Positions 14,874 through 29,800 of a stretch of DNA of 64,000 nt are shown in pieces. Origin of the DNA: Pardosa pseudoannulata. Lineage: Eukaryota; Arthropoda; Arachnida; Araneae; Lycosidae. Location: NCBI GenBank assembly GCA_032207245.1, contig CM063504.1, positions 20,798,926 through 20,862,925 of the forward strand, read 5' to 3'. Each line of letters begins with the position of its first letter. Position 1 is the first letter of the stretch. Made by a program: the position numbers and the translations under genes. Under the pieces are notes generated by a model. The model was not told the DNA's origin, did no database searches, and saw nothing but the letters and a program-made list of their open reading frames with translations.

Positions 14874-17800
14874 AATAAATAAGATAAAAATAAATATTTT
14901 TAAATAAAAAAAAAGAAAACTTTATAGACTAAAATAATATACAAAAAATTATATTGTAGCAGGCAATAAAATACATCAAATGATGCAAAAAAAGTCACTA
15001 AACCCAACTTAGATTTTAAAAATCATTCCTTCTCCAAACTATTTAAATCAATAAATATCATCACAAAAAAAAAATACATCTAATAGATTTTACCTGTTTT
15101 GCAGCATTATATATAAAAAATTAAAATATAAAAATATCCTTTCCACATTATTAGCTAATTTTCACAAAAATTGATAAAAAATACAAATCATATGACATTT
15201 TTATGTAATTCAAAAAATATAATATAAAAAATAACATAGTTTTTAAATGAATAATTAAAGATATATATATATATGTAGAATTAAAAAAATGTAAAAAATG
15301 ATATTAAAAGTAGAAAATTAAAGATATGAAAAAAATATTATTATGCATATGCAAGTAAAAAAAGATATTTTATTCTAATTAAACTAAAAAACATGTATTT
15401 TTTCTTAATTCAGAACTAAAAAATCTTTACAACTCTAATGTACGCTCATAAATACATATCTTACAACTCATTTGTTAAGGTATAGTTAGCAAGTTTAAAC
15501 AAGAGTTCTCTAAATCAGAGGTGGTCAAACTACAACCTGCCAATTAAAAGTTTTTGCTGACAGCAGCAGAATTTAAAAAGTTTATAATTGAAAGAGAATT
15601 TATGCATCTATTATAGTAAATATAATATTCAATTTATTATTATAAATGTATTTATTAATTTAAATAATTTAATTATAAATTTTTAACTGTTCTATTGTTA
15701 ATTTGTGAAAAATAATAAAAAGTATATCACACACATACACATATGCAGCCTGCTGGAATAAAAGGTATTTCTTATGTAGGCCACTAAATCATAATTTATC
15801 CAGGCCTGTTCTAAACTGAGAAATACTGTAAGTTTTTAATAATAATCTATTGTTCTCACATATTTAAAAATGGCTATATATTCAGACATTTTTTTTAAAT
15901 TTAAGAAACAATTTGTTTGATATATTTCAAACATATTAATTACAACAGCAACTAACTTGAAAACAACATTATCAGGATATGAAGTGTAACCAACAGCATT
16001 AGCACCCCGTAACAGCATTTGAAAAGGAATGTTAGGAATCAGACTTCTCATTGCTTCAAGTCTCTCCCAAGGACACTCATGAAGAAATCTCATGGCAACA
16101 TCAAAGGTAGCACCTAAAATTTAGATGAAAAAATAAAAAGTTTCAACATATCTTAAAGACACGTTAAATTTTAAAAAATTGTACATCAATACAAATTTTA
16201 CATTATATATGTTATATTTACCTTAGAAACAAAAGATAATTTAACAACGAAATACAAAGTTACCAAAATTTAATTTACTCTACAGTAAGTAGCATGCAAC
16301 ATTTTTCTTTTTTCTATGATCTGTTATGTCTAATCCCTTTTTTCCTCAATTTTCTTCAACTTTTTTGGCCCATCTTTAAAAACCTAACATAATATCCAGA
16401 GACATTACAGACTTTCTTATTCTAATTGGTTCACCTTTAAATCCTTTTATCATAAAGACATCCCTAAATAATATTTACTATAATTCAGCATAAATTTAAC
16501 TATTTTGTCTTCAAATTGTTTTAATATCAATAAGCACTCTCAGCTTTGAGAAAGGAGTTGGATACTTAAGTTGTATGCTCGTATTTTACACTTATTACCA
16601 AATTTAGTTATTACAACAATACATTTCAAAATAATTAGAAGAACTGAAAATACTGTTACAGCAAATAAAAATTCAAGTTAATAATTGCATAATCATGCAT
16701 CAACATATTCTATAAAATATAAATGCTGACAGTTACTTTTTCAAAAATGATTTTTAAAGGTTTAGCTAATTTTTCATGCTATTTACTAATGACATTAAAC
16801 TTTATTTTTCCAAAAATGTGACAATATTTTAAAAGAAGCAACTACATAAATAAGGCTCCTTATTTTTACCTTTTTTCTTCATACCTATAAAATTACCTAA
16901 CCCCTAACATCAAAACTTATAAGTAAAAAACTTAAACAAGTCAATCAATTAGCAGAGGTGTTAAATATGACTAAACCATTAGATGAAAGCAAGATGTAAT
17001 GCTGAATACTGAAATACATGAACATTATGCTTAAAGACTAGAATTTAATAAATTCAGGGGAGGGGGAAGTTAATAAACTTTCAAGAGAAACATAATTCAT
17101 ATACTGTAAAATATTCTTATGAATTACAGATATAAGATTCATAAGGTATAATCATATTTTCACTTCATTGTATAAAGTGAAAAAAAAAATACAGTAATTG
17201 CAAAATAAATAATATATAAATAAAATAAATTTTAAATAAGGAAGTAAGTTTTAGAATTTCAACAGATATATCTATTTTGACTCTGCCAGAATACCCTTTG
17301 ACTAGTTTTAGCATTAGGTCTGTATGTATTTACAAGGAAACTTTAAACAACCAGTTTGACTACCTTTGAATCTATTTTGACTAGTTTCAGCATAACATCA
17401 ATATGTACACATGTATCTTTCATAACTTAAACAAGATGAGCCTTAGAATGTTTGAATTTTAAATTAAGATTGTTGTTACATCCAGCTGGCTACTTCCGTT
17501 TTTTTATTGCAATCTGCACTCAATATAATGAAAAATCCTGATATAACTTATTTAACATTACCAGTTTCCAGAAGATGTCAGTGCTTGAACTCTATACAAC
17601 AATAGAAGACTATGTACACATTCACATGCAGTTTAAACAATGCTATTTAAGTTCATTTTTAAGAAATGAAAATTATTTGCAGGGAATAATTTTAAGTTTT
17701 TGCTACTATTTGTTAAATTCTTTAAGAGAAAGGTTTTGTTGTAATCACAGAAAAAAAAAATTGACTTTAAGCTACTAGTTGTTGCCAGATGGCAGTAACT

Positions 17801-20800
17801 GAGCTGTACTTGAACAACATTGATACATACAGAAACAAAACTAATGTTGTACCTTTAAGGGAAAGTGCAAATCAGAATTTTGATGACACATCCTGCAATC
17901 AAAATTTTTAGAAATATGTATAAATTTAATAAGGAATTTTTAACCGATTTTTCAGAAATTAAGAATTACTTGTAGGGCACTAAACAGTATTTCTCAATTT
18001 TATCCAAAATACTCACATTTCTCATTTCCATAAAAAACATATCCAATACATTAAGAATGGTATATAGATAAAAGTCAAATAGTATCTGAAATTCTTGCAC
18101 TTTGCAAAAACAAACATTTTGTCCACTATAATTTGGCTATCTAAAAATTATTGCATATAATTTCAATAAGGTTCACTAATTTTTCTTTGTACTTTTGTTT
18201 TCTTTGTTTTTGTGTAGTTAATTATTAGCTATAAAAATTAACATATTAAACTAACAGTTACAGCAATAAAGTTACAAAAAAATAAATAAAAAATAAATAA
18301 AATAAATAAAAGGAATTTTTGTTTATTTTTTTATGTTAGACTGATGCAACTAATACATTTTTGTAATGAATTCTACTAAATGTAAAATTTAATATACTTA
18401 CCTCCCCAGTTTTCTAAACTAAAGAAGTTGTTGAAATTATGAGCAACAAATGGAGATACCCTTAGCAGATCATAAGATCTAACTCTAGTAGCTAATAATG
18501 ACTGATGAGCATCTCTGAATGTAGTATCCATCAATAATAATCCTTTATGGTTTCTAATTGCTTTACTAAATGCTTCAGGGCCATCCCTTAATAATACATC
18601 TCTAAATCCTTTAGATGGTTTGAAACCTGTTAAAAAAAAAGGGTGGTGAGAGAACAAACAAACAAGGAAAAATATATAATATATAAAAAAGAGTTTAAAG
18701 GAAGAACACTTTCAAGAGAAAAACCACTATAAAAATTCTTATGAACTTTGAGAAAAATTTTAACATACACACATACACACACACATATATATATATATAT
18801 ATACCCTCAAGAGCCAAAACATGACCACCTGTCAATAACAAGTTGGCCCACCTTTGGTGTGCAACACAGCTTCAACCCGCCTTGGCATGGATGCCACAAA
18901 TCCTTGGTAGATCGCCAAAGACAGACTGTACTAGATGTTTAAGCAACGGTTAAGCAAATCAGAGATATTGCGAATTGGTGGTCTTTGAACTCTGAGCTGC
19001 CGTTCTACAACATCCCAAATGTGTTCTGTTGAATTGAGATCCGGTGGGTTAGACGACGGCCAGGACATTAACTGGAATTCAGCATCATGTTCCTGGAACC
19101 ACTCCAACACAATTTTAGCCTTGTGACAAGGGGCGTTGTCCTAATGGAACATTCCATTTCCAGCTGAAAAAACAGGGCATGTAAGGGTGCAACTGGTCCG
19201 CAATGGTGTTCAGATACCCTGTAGCATTCATGGTCTGCTCTACAACCATAGGTCCTAGAGATGCCCAAGAGAACGTCTCACAAAACATAATACCGCCACC
19301 ACCAGCCTGCGTATGACCTACTGTACATTGAGAGAGCAACTGTTTGCCTAAAAGACGGCATATCCTGACATGGTCATTGGTGTGATGAATGACAAACCAT
19401 GATTCATCTGACCAGGCAACTCTCTCCCACTTATCCATGGACCAGTTGCGATGTTCCCTTGCCTAGCGTAAGCACAGTTGGCGATGACGTTTGGGCAGCA
19501 AAGTCACACGAGTGGGACGTTTGCTGCTTAGCCCCATATTCAACAGTGTCCGCTGAACAGTGTGCTCCGATACTATTATACTTGGCCTTGCATTGTATTG
19601 GGTTGTCAGCTGAGCCATTGTCTGGCTCTAGTTTTGCTTCACCATGCGAGACAGTCCCCGATGATCTTTTTCTTTGATAGCATGTGGACGTCCAACACCA
19701 TGTCGTCTACTGCTGGTTTCACTGTCATTCATCCACTTTGCATAAATACTAACAACTATAAATCACGAATAACTCCCGAGCTGTGTAATTTAGGAAATAC
19801 TTGTTCTGAGTCTTCGAGCCATTAAATCTGCTCTCTATCAAAATCGCTTAGATCCGGAGCCTTTCCCATTGCACACAGAAGTAAAAGAATGATCCTTCAG
19901 ACTCTCCAGCAGCAGTTAAATACCACTTCCACCTGATCACATGTCTTCCACGTCATCTAGGCGAGTTCATTGCAAAATGTAGGGGGTGGTCATGTTTTGG
20001 TTTGGTTTGATGCGCTACGGTCTACTGTTTTGCACACGAGGGCTAATGAAACCGGGACCTACAGTTTAAAGCCGATTCCGAACGGCTACAAACATCCATG
20101 CCAGCAGCGGGATTCGAACCCACGAACTCCGGTTCCGAAGAGCAGCACTCTACCATTCGGCCATCGTTCGGCGGTCATGTTTTGGCTTTTGAGTGTGTGT
20201 ATATATAGACATATATATATTATATATATAGACATATATATATAAAACAGATATATATTATATATGTACATATTAAACATTTTACCAATATATTATTAAA
20301 TTCAGGAGGCATACATAAAGAGGCAAAGACAAAAAACTTATCATTTTGTAAACATCATATTTATTTTATAAGATGGTCAACTTAAAGGTTCATACAGAGT
20401 CAAAGACAGCACTCTGTTACAATGTTCAGTACAGAGAGAAATTTAATTAGAAAGAAGGGCATGATGTTTCTCAAGGGGATTCTTATATATTTTGAAACTG
20501 ATAATGTTGTATCATCTCTTAGCATCACATATGTACAAACTTAGTAACTTCTGCAGTTATCCACATTCTATCTTTAAACTTTAAATAAATTTCTTTCATT
20601 TAGAGAAAAAAACAGATTTAAATTTGATAATTGAGCTTGCACTATTTTTAACAAATAAATAGTATACATACATAACATTTTTTAAAAATTACAAACTAAA
20701 AAAAATAAGCTTCTTCAGTTATTTTTACTATAAATTACATTTGAAGGTGGGGGAAAATTTTTCTTTTACCCATTTGCTTTTTTAATAATTTCTCCCTTTT

Positions 20801-23800
20801 GGTACATAAAACTGCTTTGCAAATTTGAGGAGCAACTAATATAAGTAGCTTGGTGAATTATCTTTCTAATACCCAACAGTTAGAGATTCATTTTACAAAC
20901 AAGAACATATTTTGAAAAGAAAATACACAACTGCTACACCAAAATGCTAAATCTTAAAAATATTTTTCAGGATCTTGTGTACAGAAGTTCCCCCTCCCCT
21001 TTCTCTCTTGGTCATCTATTTAAATAAATACAAAGATCATAGCATATTTATAAATCATATTAGGAAAGCTTTTAATGCTTTGTTTAAAACACTTTCAAAT
21101 AGTCTACTTAAGTGATTGATATAGGTCTTTAAAATTAACATTTTATAACTTAGTTTATTTTCCTGAAGACATATGGTATCAGAGGTTTTATTACCACTAG
21201 ATTGGATTAGTGAATGGATTCTATAAATTCACAACTTTAAATCATTTAAATTTAAAGTTCTTAAAGATATTATAGGTAAGACTAAGTATTCTTTTAAATA
21301 GTTTTACAGACCATGTATTTTAAGATGTTTTTAAAATTCATATTAAATTAAGAATTCAAACACTATAAAAATATAATTTAAAATAGCAATCTCTCAAACT
21401 AAGATTTTAAACTGGTTTAAAAGCTTTGGTACACTGGATAATGCCTCTAGAACAGAAGTAATCAAAGTTAAGTCCATAAACAACAGACAGACCAGTGAAT
21501 GATTTTTTGTGGCCCAGAAGTACATATATTACAAGGATGTACTGAGAATACATACATATTGATAACACTAAACAATGTAAAACTTGTTATAAAACTGACC
21601 ATTACACTTATGAATATATCTGTACAGTTTTATGTGTAAAATGAAATTTTTATAATTATGTAATTTTTATGACTGGCAACAGGAATTTTGTTTTATATTA
21701 TAGACAATATTCAAAATGGAAATATAGCTCTTAACCAAAAACATGATTATAAGGCAGTGTCAGTACTACATCTGTCTAGGATATAATACAAGACAATTGG
21801 AGATCTAGAAGTTTCCAACTACAAATACATTATTTTTTTAAAAAGGGGGGGGGCAAAGAAGTTTTTCAACAGAATTAACTCTTAAAAAACGAAGGGGGGG
21901 GGAATTGAAAAATATGACAAACCTGCAGGTATCTCTGGAACATGAGGGTCAATATGAGCTGGTTTTAACTTTGTTGACAGTGGAGTAGATGGACCATTAA
22001 CCATCACTTCACCTATGTAACGAAGAAGCTTTTGAGCTCTATTCTGGGTTGCTTCAAATTGGAACAGCAGAGGATTTTCATCAATAAAATTTGTATCAAT
22101 TGTTCCACCAAGAAATTTGGGATTTTCCAAGACATTCAAAAGGAAGGGAATATTTGTCTAAGAAAAAAAAAAGAACAAATTGCATAAAAAAAAATATATA
22201 ATTTGTTTAAAAACTTATACAATGAAACAATATTGAATTTGAAAGTAATCCAATTTTTATATAGAATACTTTATTCAAAATGATCATTTTTATTGCACAA
22301 ATGTATTTAGGACAATCTTTAGTCTCTCACCTCAACCAAAAATGTACTTTAGATTATGAAAGTAAATGCTATAAATAAGCTCATTGGTAAAAAAACATTT
22401 TTAGAGAGTAAATAAAAAAAAATCTAAAAACATAACTGTCTAATTGTTCTCTGCGTTTTGTTACATAAAGTACATGGCTGGCCTCCTACTTTTCGGTAAA
22501 AGTTGAATATTTGCATTTAGGGGACCATTCACATAATAAAATGTCTGAAAAATGGATTTTAGATGATTCATAGCTATCTGTATTGCATTCATACTCTGAA
22601 AGAAGCTAGATAATAAGTTTTTTTTTCTCCACAAATTGCCCAAAATAAAAATTTTAAAAATCCTTCAGGAAGTTATTTGTACATTTTATACACTCCACTA
22701 TACAACTTATTGCATCCTACTTACATTTGATATCTGTATAAAACTGAATTTGTTTATAAATAAAAAAGATTGATTGTTTTTCTAATTGAAATTTGTTATG
22801 GAAAACACTTTATAATTTTTATGCTTTCTGGAAGAAACTAAAGCATGACTTGATATTTTTTCCCCAGTCATGTCTAACTTATTTTGGTTTTGCACTTATT
22901 GCTATATTCTGGCACAAAAAACTATCTTCCTGTATAATAGCTTTTAATGTTAGCAATATTCAAGCAATTCATTTATTTGTTATTTTTAGTAAAGAGAAAA
23001 TATCTTGAGTTTACAGTTTTAAGAATTTTATTCTAATAGCATTAGTTAGATGAAAACTTATCTAGTTAATGTCAAGAGTTCATTTCAAACAGAAAGTTAC
23101 ACTCTTTGATACACTTTAATCATATTAAAGAAAAAGTTTATATAATGCATAAATACTCTAAAATTATAACAAGAAAGAATAAAATTGTAATTATACTTTC
23201 AGAACACTAACTTGTACCATAACATGTAATTATAGAATTCAATAAAGAAGGTAAATCTCCCCCCCCCCCACAACTCCTTCATCTTAATGCTAGTACACCA
23301 TGCTCATACTTATTTAAACCAAAACCTTATATAATGTTAAAAATAGTCTAAGATGTATGAAAGGTTTAAAATGCAACTCCCCTGATTATGGACAGCCTTG
23401 TTTTGCAAATTAAAGCACTTTGAAAGAGCCCTAGTGAAACATACTGGAACATGTTTCAAAAATCTGTTCCTCTTATATTGGGAGATGAGGCTTTAAGAGT
23501 TTATTTCATTTAGTTGTAAAATTTATATATAACATTTTATACACTTTCTCAAACATCAATAGTAAAAGAAATCAATTTTATAATATTCATAAGTATTGCT
23601 TAATGCAGGGTATCTGCCAAAATAAAATTTTTCAAATCCATGACTTTTCATGACTTTTTGACCTGATTTAGCAGATTATTTTCTGTGACTTTAAAAAGCT
23701 TTCGTTAAAGTATATATAAATAAAACTTCTGATGTACATACAAATAAAATATATACTTTTAGAGAAATTACAGGAGTTTTATCATAAAAAAACTATAAAC

Positions 23801-26800
23801 TTACTTTATAAGTGTTAATAAACTCACATACATAAAAATAAATTGTATCTACATACCTAAGTTTAATCATATAGCAATTTTTCAATCCAAATGTTTCCAA
23901 TTTGAATTCAGGGTACTTTGGTATTATTCAGGAATAATAGCCAAATATAACCCTATAATGTTTTTATATACAATATCCCTAGAGATAAACTTATATTTTA
24001 TGCAAAAATCTTAACTAATTTTTATTAAAAAATAATTATTTTATTATTAAAATTTTAATCTACAATTTAAGAAAAAACCAGAATAATATACATTTACCCA
24101 CCCATTAAGCTTTCTTGCTTTGAGTTTCCTTGGTGAACAAATTTTACTTGGCAATAGGGTCAATAGGATAATACATAACTCAGTAACTTCATCCAAATGA
24201 CAAGTAAAAATAAATTAAACAATTCAATGCATTTTTTAATCGGTAGTTTAGCGGATATATGACTTTTACTCATTTTACTTGAAAAATCATGACTTTCCAT
24301 GACAAAATTAATCCATTGTCTAAATCCATGATTTTCCATGACTTTCCCTGACTTTTCAGGTGCGTGGAAACCATGTTAATGGTACTGAATATATTATTTG
24401 AAAAATGGGAGAAAGGGAACATTTACACTCACAATAAAATTATAAGCATGGTTAAACATATAGCTATACAGCTAATGTGCCATATGCAATTTTGCAATTT
24501 TATCCTAATTCAAACAAGTATTGAAAAATTTGCTGAGATGCATGTAAGTTTGCAAAGAAAATACATATTATGAATCGGCAAGTACAATAGCTTCAATAAA
24601 GCTAGCATTTATTGAAGTTATTGTATTTGCAAACTTAATACATATTTTCTTTGTATCTCATAAATTATTTCGATAAATCTATTTGAAATAGGATAAAATT
24701 TCAATGTTTCAGATTTTAATTAAAATTTGTAAAATTTCTTTGTACATGGAGAACATATGTTCTAAAATATTAATTGTAAAATGCAATTCATATTATAAAA
24801 CAAATACTCTCTATATCTTCCAAAATAAATTAGTTTGAATATTATTATAAATGTTATTATACATCAACAAGATAATAACCAAAAGTAACTTTCAAATACT
24901 TTACACTTACTTTAACACCCCTAATTCTAAACTCCCTCAATGCTCGATTCATTTTAGATGCAGTTGATGACAAATCTGAAGCATGAGAAATAACTTTCAC
25001 AAGAAGAGAATCATAGTATGGTGATATGACAGCACCAGCAAATGCTGATGCACCATCCAGACGAATGCCAAAACCCTCTCCACTTCTAAATACCTATTGT
25101 TTTTAAAAAATATAAAACAGTAATAATTATATAAAGAAAGAGTAATGAATAATGCATAGATTGCACTGAATATCCAGTCAATATCCACAACGACCAAATG
25201 ATGATTCTCTGAATGCTGACCAATGTGTGCCATTAAGTTTAATGTGAAATTAAAATTAAAATAATAAAATGATATATTATTAGATCCTAAGTTCAGTTAA
25301 TTTAGTGGCATTAAACATTCAACAAGAAAAAAAACATACTAGTGAAATCTTGATAATTTTTTTAATTATAAAAGTAACAAACATGCTTTAAAAAGGAAAA
25401 ATTCAGAAATAAAAGATGAGTCTTTCTTTAAAGAAAGAAAAATGGATAGCAAAATTCTTAGTATACTTATTACTTTATACATTTTTATACCACTTCAGTA
25501 ATAAATTTATTTCCAATGGTTCAAAGACTTCTCTTTTCAAAATTAGTGCCTAAAACTGTATTTCAATGAACTACTTATAATACACTTTTAAATGGATATT
25601 ATAAAACAATACCACAGACTCTTCAACAGTATTTTACTATAAATATATTTCAGTAAATTAAAATATGACATACAGTACCTCAATACGTCCAGTGTCAGGT
25701 TGAAAGTTCTTTGCTGGATCTTCAGTAGTAACTCTACACTGTATGGCACTTCCTTTCATATGGATTTGATTTTGATTCATACCTAATTCTGGTAAACTAT
25801 AACCTTCAGCTAACCTAATCTGTGACTGAACCAAATCAATCCTAGAAAGAGATTTTATATTTTATTTTATAGCACTTAATTTACAAATTAATTTTACTTT
25901 TAAAGTATCTGAAAGTGTAGCAAAACTAAAAATTTATTTATTCCGAAGAAATATTTTTTACTTAAAAACTGTAAAGCATAATTGTTTTTACTGTCAGGAT
26001 ATATATAATAAGTATTGGTTTGGAGTGCTACGGTCTACTTTTGGCAACACAAGGGCTAATGAGACCAGGACCTACAGCTTAAAGCCGATTCCTAACGGCT
26101 ACGAACATCCATGCCACAGTGTGATTCGATCCCACGAACTCTGGTACCGAAGGCTAGCACCCTAACTAATTGATAATAAGTATTGAGTATGCTACAGAAG
26201 ATTCTTTACAGTAATTTATAAAATAAATCATTAAATATAATAAATAAAAATACCTCCATATAAATCAGTCATTTTAAAATGTAATATCAAAACATGTTTA
26301 AAGAATCTTACAATAATTTTAAAATGTAATCTTGTAACTTCTTTTAAGAAGAATAAAAACTTCATTATATATGCATATAATGAAAAAAAAAGCCTTGTAA
26401 ATATAGATGACCTTACCCTGTAATTTCTTCAGTAACTGTATGTTCTACCTGGAGCCTTGCATTTACTTCTATGAAATAATAGTCACCTTTTTCATCAACA
26501 AGGAATTCAACAGTGCCTGCATTCTGATAACCAACAGACTTTGCCAACCGGACAGCATCTTCAGTCATTTTATTTCGTATCTTAAAAGGAAACATTAAAA
26601 ATATAGGTAATTACTTCAAGCAAATTTTAGAAGTAAAAAGAGCTGATACACTGTATTGCTAATTTTAATCTTATAAAATATAATTACTATAGGTTTAAAA
26701 TATATTACACCTATAATACCAATTTTAAAAAGTGGTAGTTGTTAATTAAATTCTATTCTTGTAGTCTATAGTTTGTGTTTAAAATTGAATGGCAGTCTTG

Positions 26801-29800
26801 GACTAAATGTGTTGTGATGAAATAATGAAATGAAAATAAAAATTTGCATTTTTTTCTATAGTATAAAGCAATGTTATTTTATTCTCTTGGTCGGATTCAT
26901 GAATGGCATGGACTGTCACAAAATAGGATAGTTTATATTTGTGGAGCGAAATATGACGCATTAATTTTTAAAAAATTATGAATTTTTTTTTTTTAATTTT
27001 ATATGCCTTTTAACAGTGGCATAAAAAATCAATTCAAAAGACTCCTTTATAATTAAAAAAAAAGTGAGAGGAGGGAGGTATGAATTAACATGCTAAAAAT
27101 TATGTTAAATCTAAAATAAAAGTTGAAAAAAAAAAAACTTTCACAACAAAATTTATTCATAAAAACAGTTAACATTATTGGATACTAATATCTTACTAGA
27201 TTTATATTTAAATAAAAATAATCATACTTAATATTTTTATGAATAGGGGTTTTTTTTTAATTACTTCTAAAATTTAGATATATTTAACTTTATAAAATTT
27301 TCATTAATACCGATTTTTAAAAACAAAAGTATCAATAATAATAATAATAGTTTAGAATGTAAGAAAGATGGGTAAATTAAAGCTCAAATACTTCAATTAA
27401 AACTTATAAAATTCCCTTGTTGCACAGGGAAGTTTTCACTTGGTAGCACTTTCTTATAACTATGAAGTATATAAAGATAGAATATACTAGCAAAAATTTA
27501 AATTTCATACAAAAAATTGTGTATGAATAACCCCTCCCCCCCTTAAAAAATAATGTTGATGCATTTTTAAAATGCCTGGGTGAAAGACATTATGTAGTCT
27601 AAAATGCATAGTTAACACAGAAGAAACTGTTCAAAAACAGACCAGGATTTGAGATCTTGACATTCTTTTAATATTTTAACTCAGTATATATTTTTAATCT
27701 GCCTAGTTTGGAAAACTCCATACTGTAAGAAAATGCATAAAACTGAAAAATAAACTACATTAGTACTTACAGATGAACTAAAATTTGGTGCAGGTGCAAT
27801 CTCAACAACTTTTTGATGTCGTCTTTGGACTGAACAATCTCGCTCAAATAAATGAATAACACTGCCATAATTATCACCTAAAATAATAGGCTTACATTAG
27901 AAATAGCTAAAAAAATTATAATTATTTAAAAGTTTTTTTAAAAGTTTACAATTTGTATAAATAATTAGTTTAACATTCATATAATAAAAATTGTCAAATT
28001 AAATTTTGATAAATACCCAAAAAGAAAAAATTAACTGTCCAGATATAAGTATTAGCAGAACATATTAAACAAATCACTTAAAGTATGATCTTAATTTGGA
28101 TTATCCCAATTAAATTTAGATTATGCATAAACATATTTCAAAGTACAGATAAATTATAAACAAAGGATTATTACAAAGGATAGATATTGGTGTACTTTTC
28201 CATTTTAAAATCACTATGTCTTATATTACTTAAAGTTAAATTAATTATTAAATACACATGAAATGTAACAAATGTAGCATACAACAAATTATAACACTTA
28301 AGAAGTTATTTTAGAAAAGCCTATTACAATTTTTACATGCTTTTCAGGAAAATAACTGCAGAAAATTTAGAAGGTTGCTACAGCTCTAGAGCAAAAAGTA
28401 ACTATCAAAGTGGTATGAATATTGTTTTATTAATGTTTCAATGGGTATTTCAATGGGTACTTTTCAGTTATAAATTATTTACAATAAAATATTTGATAAC
28501 CTTAAGAGCTTTATTAGTATCAATCTTTTGTCCTATGCTGAAGTGGACTTGACATTTATTAGTTGTTTCAATAATGAAAAATCTGGTACTGCCTAATAGT
28601 AAGAAAGTGTTAAAATTAACTATGCCAGTGTTGTTTAAAAGATGTCTCTTTAAAAACATCTGTACTGCAAATGATTAATGACAACACTCAGTTTTATTTA
28701 CTTTTCTATAACACATCTACACTTTGATTTGCAGTTACACTTATTTTGAATAAGAAAAGACCATAAATATCTCTTATTTAATAATAGCATAAAAATTTGT
28801 AATTATTTAAAAAGCATGAAACTCTCACATTAATAATTTTGTTCAGCTTTAAGTACAGTAGCAAGATAAGTGAATAAAAAATATTTCTATGATACTTGTG
28901 CCAAATAAACAGATAAATCTACAAAAAATAAAGAGTAATCTATGTATAGATATCTCATAGATTACTTTTTTATATATTTTTTAAGTGGAAGAAATTATCA
29001 CAAAAAATCCTTAAAAAGTTGAATTTTGAAATCTTTTGACAGACTCTTGGAAAACCATCACTGACATAATCTCAAAACTTAAGTATTTTGGACCTGTAAT
29101 CATAGCTTAAGTAAATTCAAAAATAAGATATTATGCAAGATAACCTTGAATGCAATAAGACTAAGATAACCTAGATTAACAGTCTCCAAAGATCAATATT
29201 TATCACATATTACAAGTAGTATACCTAGAAAATAAAAATAAACTGTTGTTGCTGTTTGGAGAAGATGTCAATAAAATAACAATTAAAGTCACCTTTTAAA
29301 CTTAAATTTCTTTTTTGATTTTTGTTGGAAAACAATTGAGTATTTTGAAAACACGATTTTAGAAAACCAAATCTGCAAGAACCAGATAAGAGTTATAAAA
29401 ATTTTCTAAACCCTATAGCCATAAGGAAAAAGATAAAATACAAATGCCAATGAGAATACAGGAAACACAAAGACATGATTTAAATTTAGATGCATTTCAT
29501 GATCTATTTATTTGATAAACTTATGAAAAGACTTCATTAATAGCCCCTAAAATGTTTGTTAAAGACTACTTTAGGCCTTGGCATATAATTAGAGATAAAA
29601 CCCATAAGATATCCTGAATTTTTTTTAACAGGTAGATTTATAATTTAACTTGTTCAATATTAATTTTCATTCAATTAAAAAACAATTGAAACAAAATATA
29701 TAGTTTGATTTGTAAAGAAAAAGAAAATGTTTGTAGAAGCAAGTATTCAAATTACAAACAAAATTTTCCAAAAGTTTTTTCTTATATAAATAAACATTCA

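Larger units (their letters stand above)
9069..15956 (-). other. PC: Largest PC intron (6.9 kb); expected PC exon not found in it
   Basis: It contains a 510-bp inverted-repeat element, a THAP zinc-finger exon region, a SINE tail, a possible solo LTR and long A-rich runs, each listed separately. I looked for minus-strand coding of the conserved carboxyltransferase segment (family consensus around DVFRVFDSLNY) and found no match. The remainder is AT-rich with no recognised feature. Confidence 0.7.
18804..20200 (-). mobile_element. Tc1-like DNA transposon, interrupted by a SINE
   Basis: The left end CCTCAAGAGCCAAAACATGA and the complement of the right end (CACTCAAAAGCCAAAACATG) form terminal inverted repeats, and TA repeats flank both sides. 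It encodes a broken transposase on the minus strand. A SINE (20001..20172) splits the right terminal repeat. The exact right tip, about 20195 to 20200, is blurred by GT/TA repeats. Confidence 0.85.
18627..21922 (-). other. PC: PC intron with a Tc1-like element
   Basis: It contains a (CA)n/(TA)n microsatellite (18766..18803), the Tc1-like element and its nested SINE. Bases 20280..21920 are AT-rich. A possible repeat edge lies near 21460, and nothing else is recognised. Confidence 0.75.
22158..24910 (-). other. PC: PC intron with DNA-element and foldback
   Basis: It contains the 770-bp element 23606..24375 and the foldback 24497..24701. The rest is AT-rich, with a C run near 23263. Confidence 0.75.
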
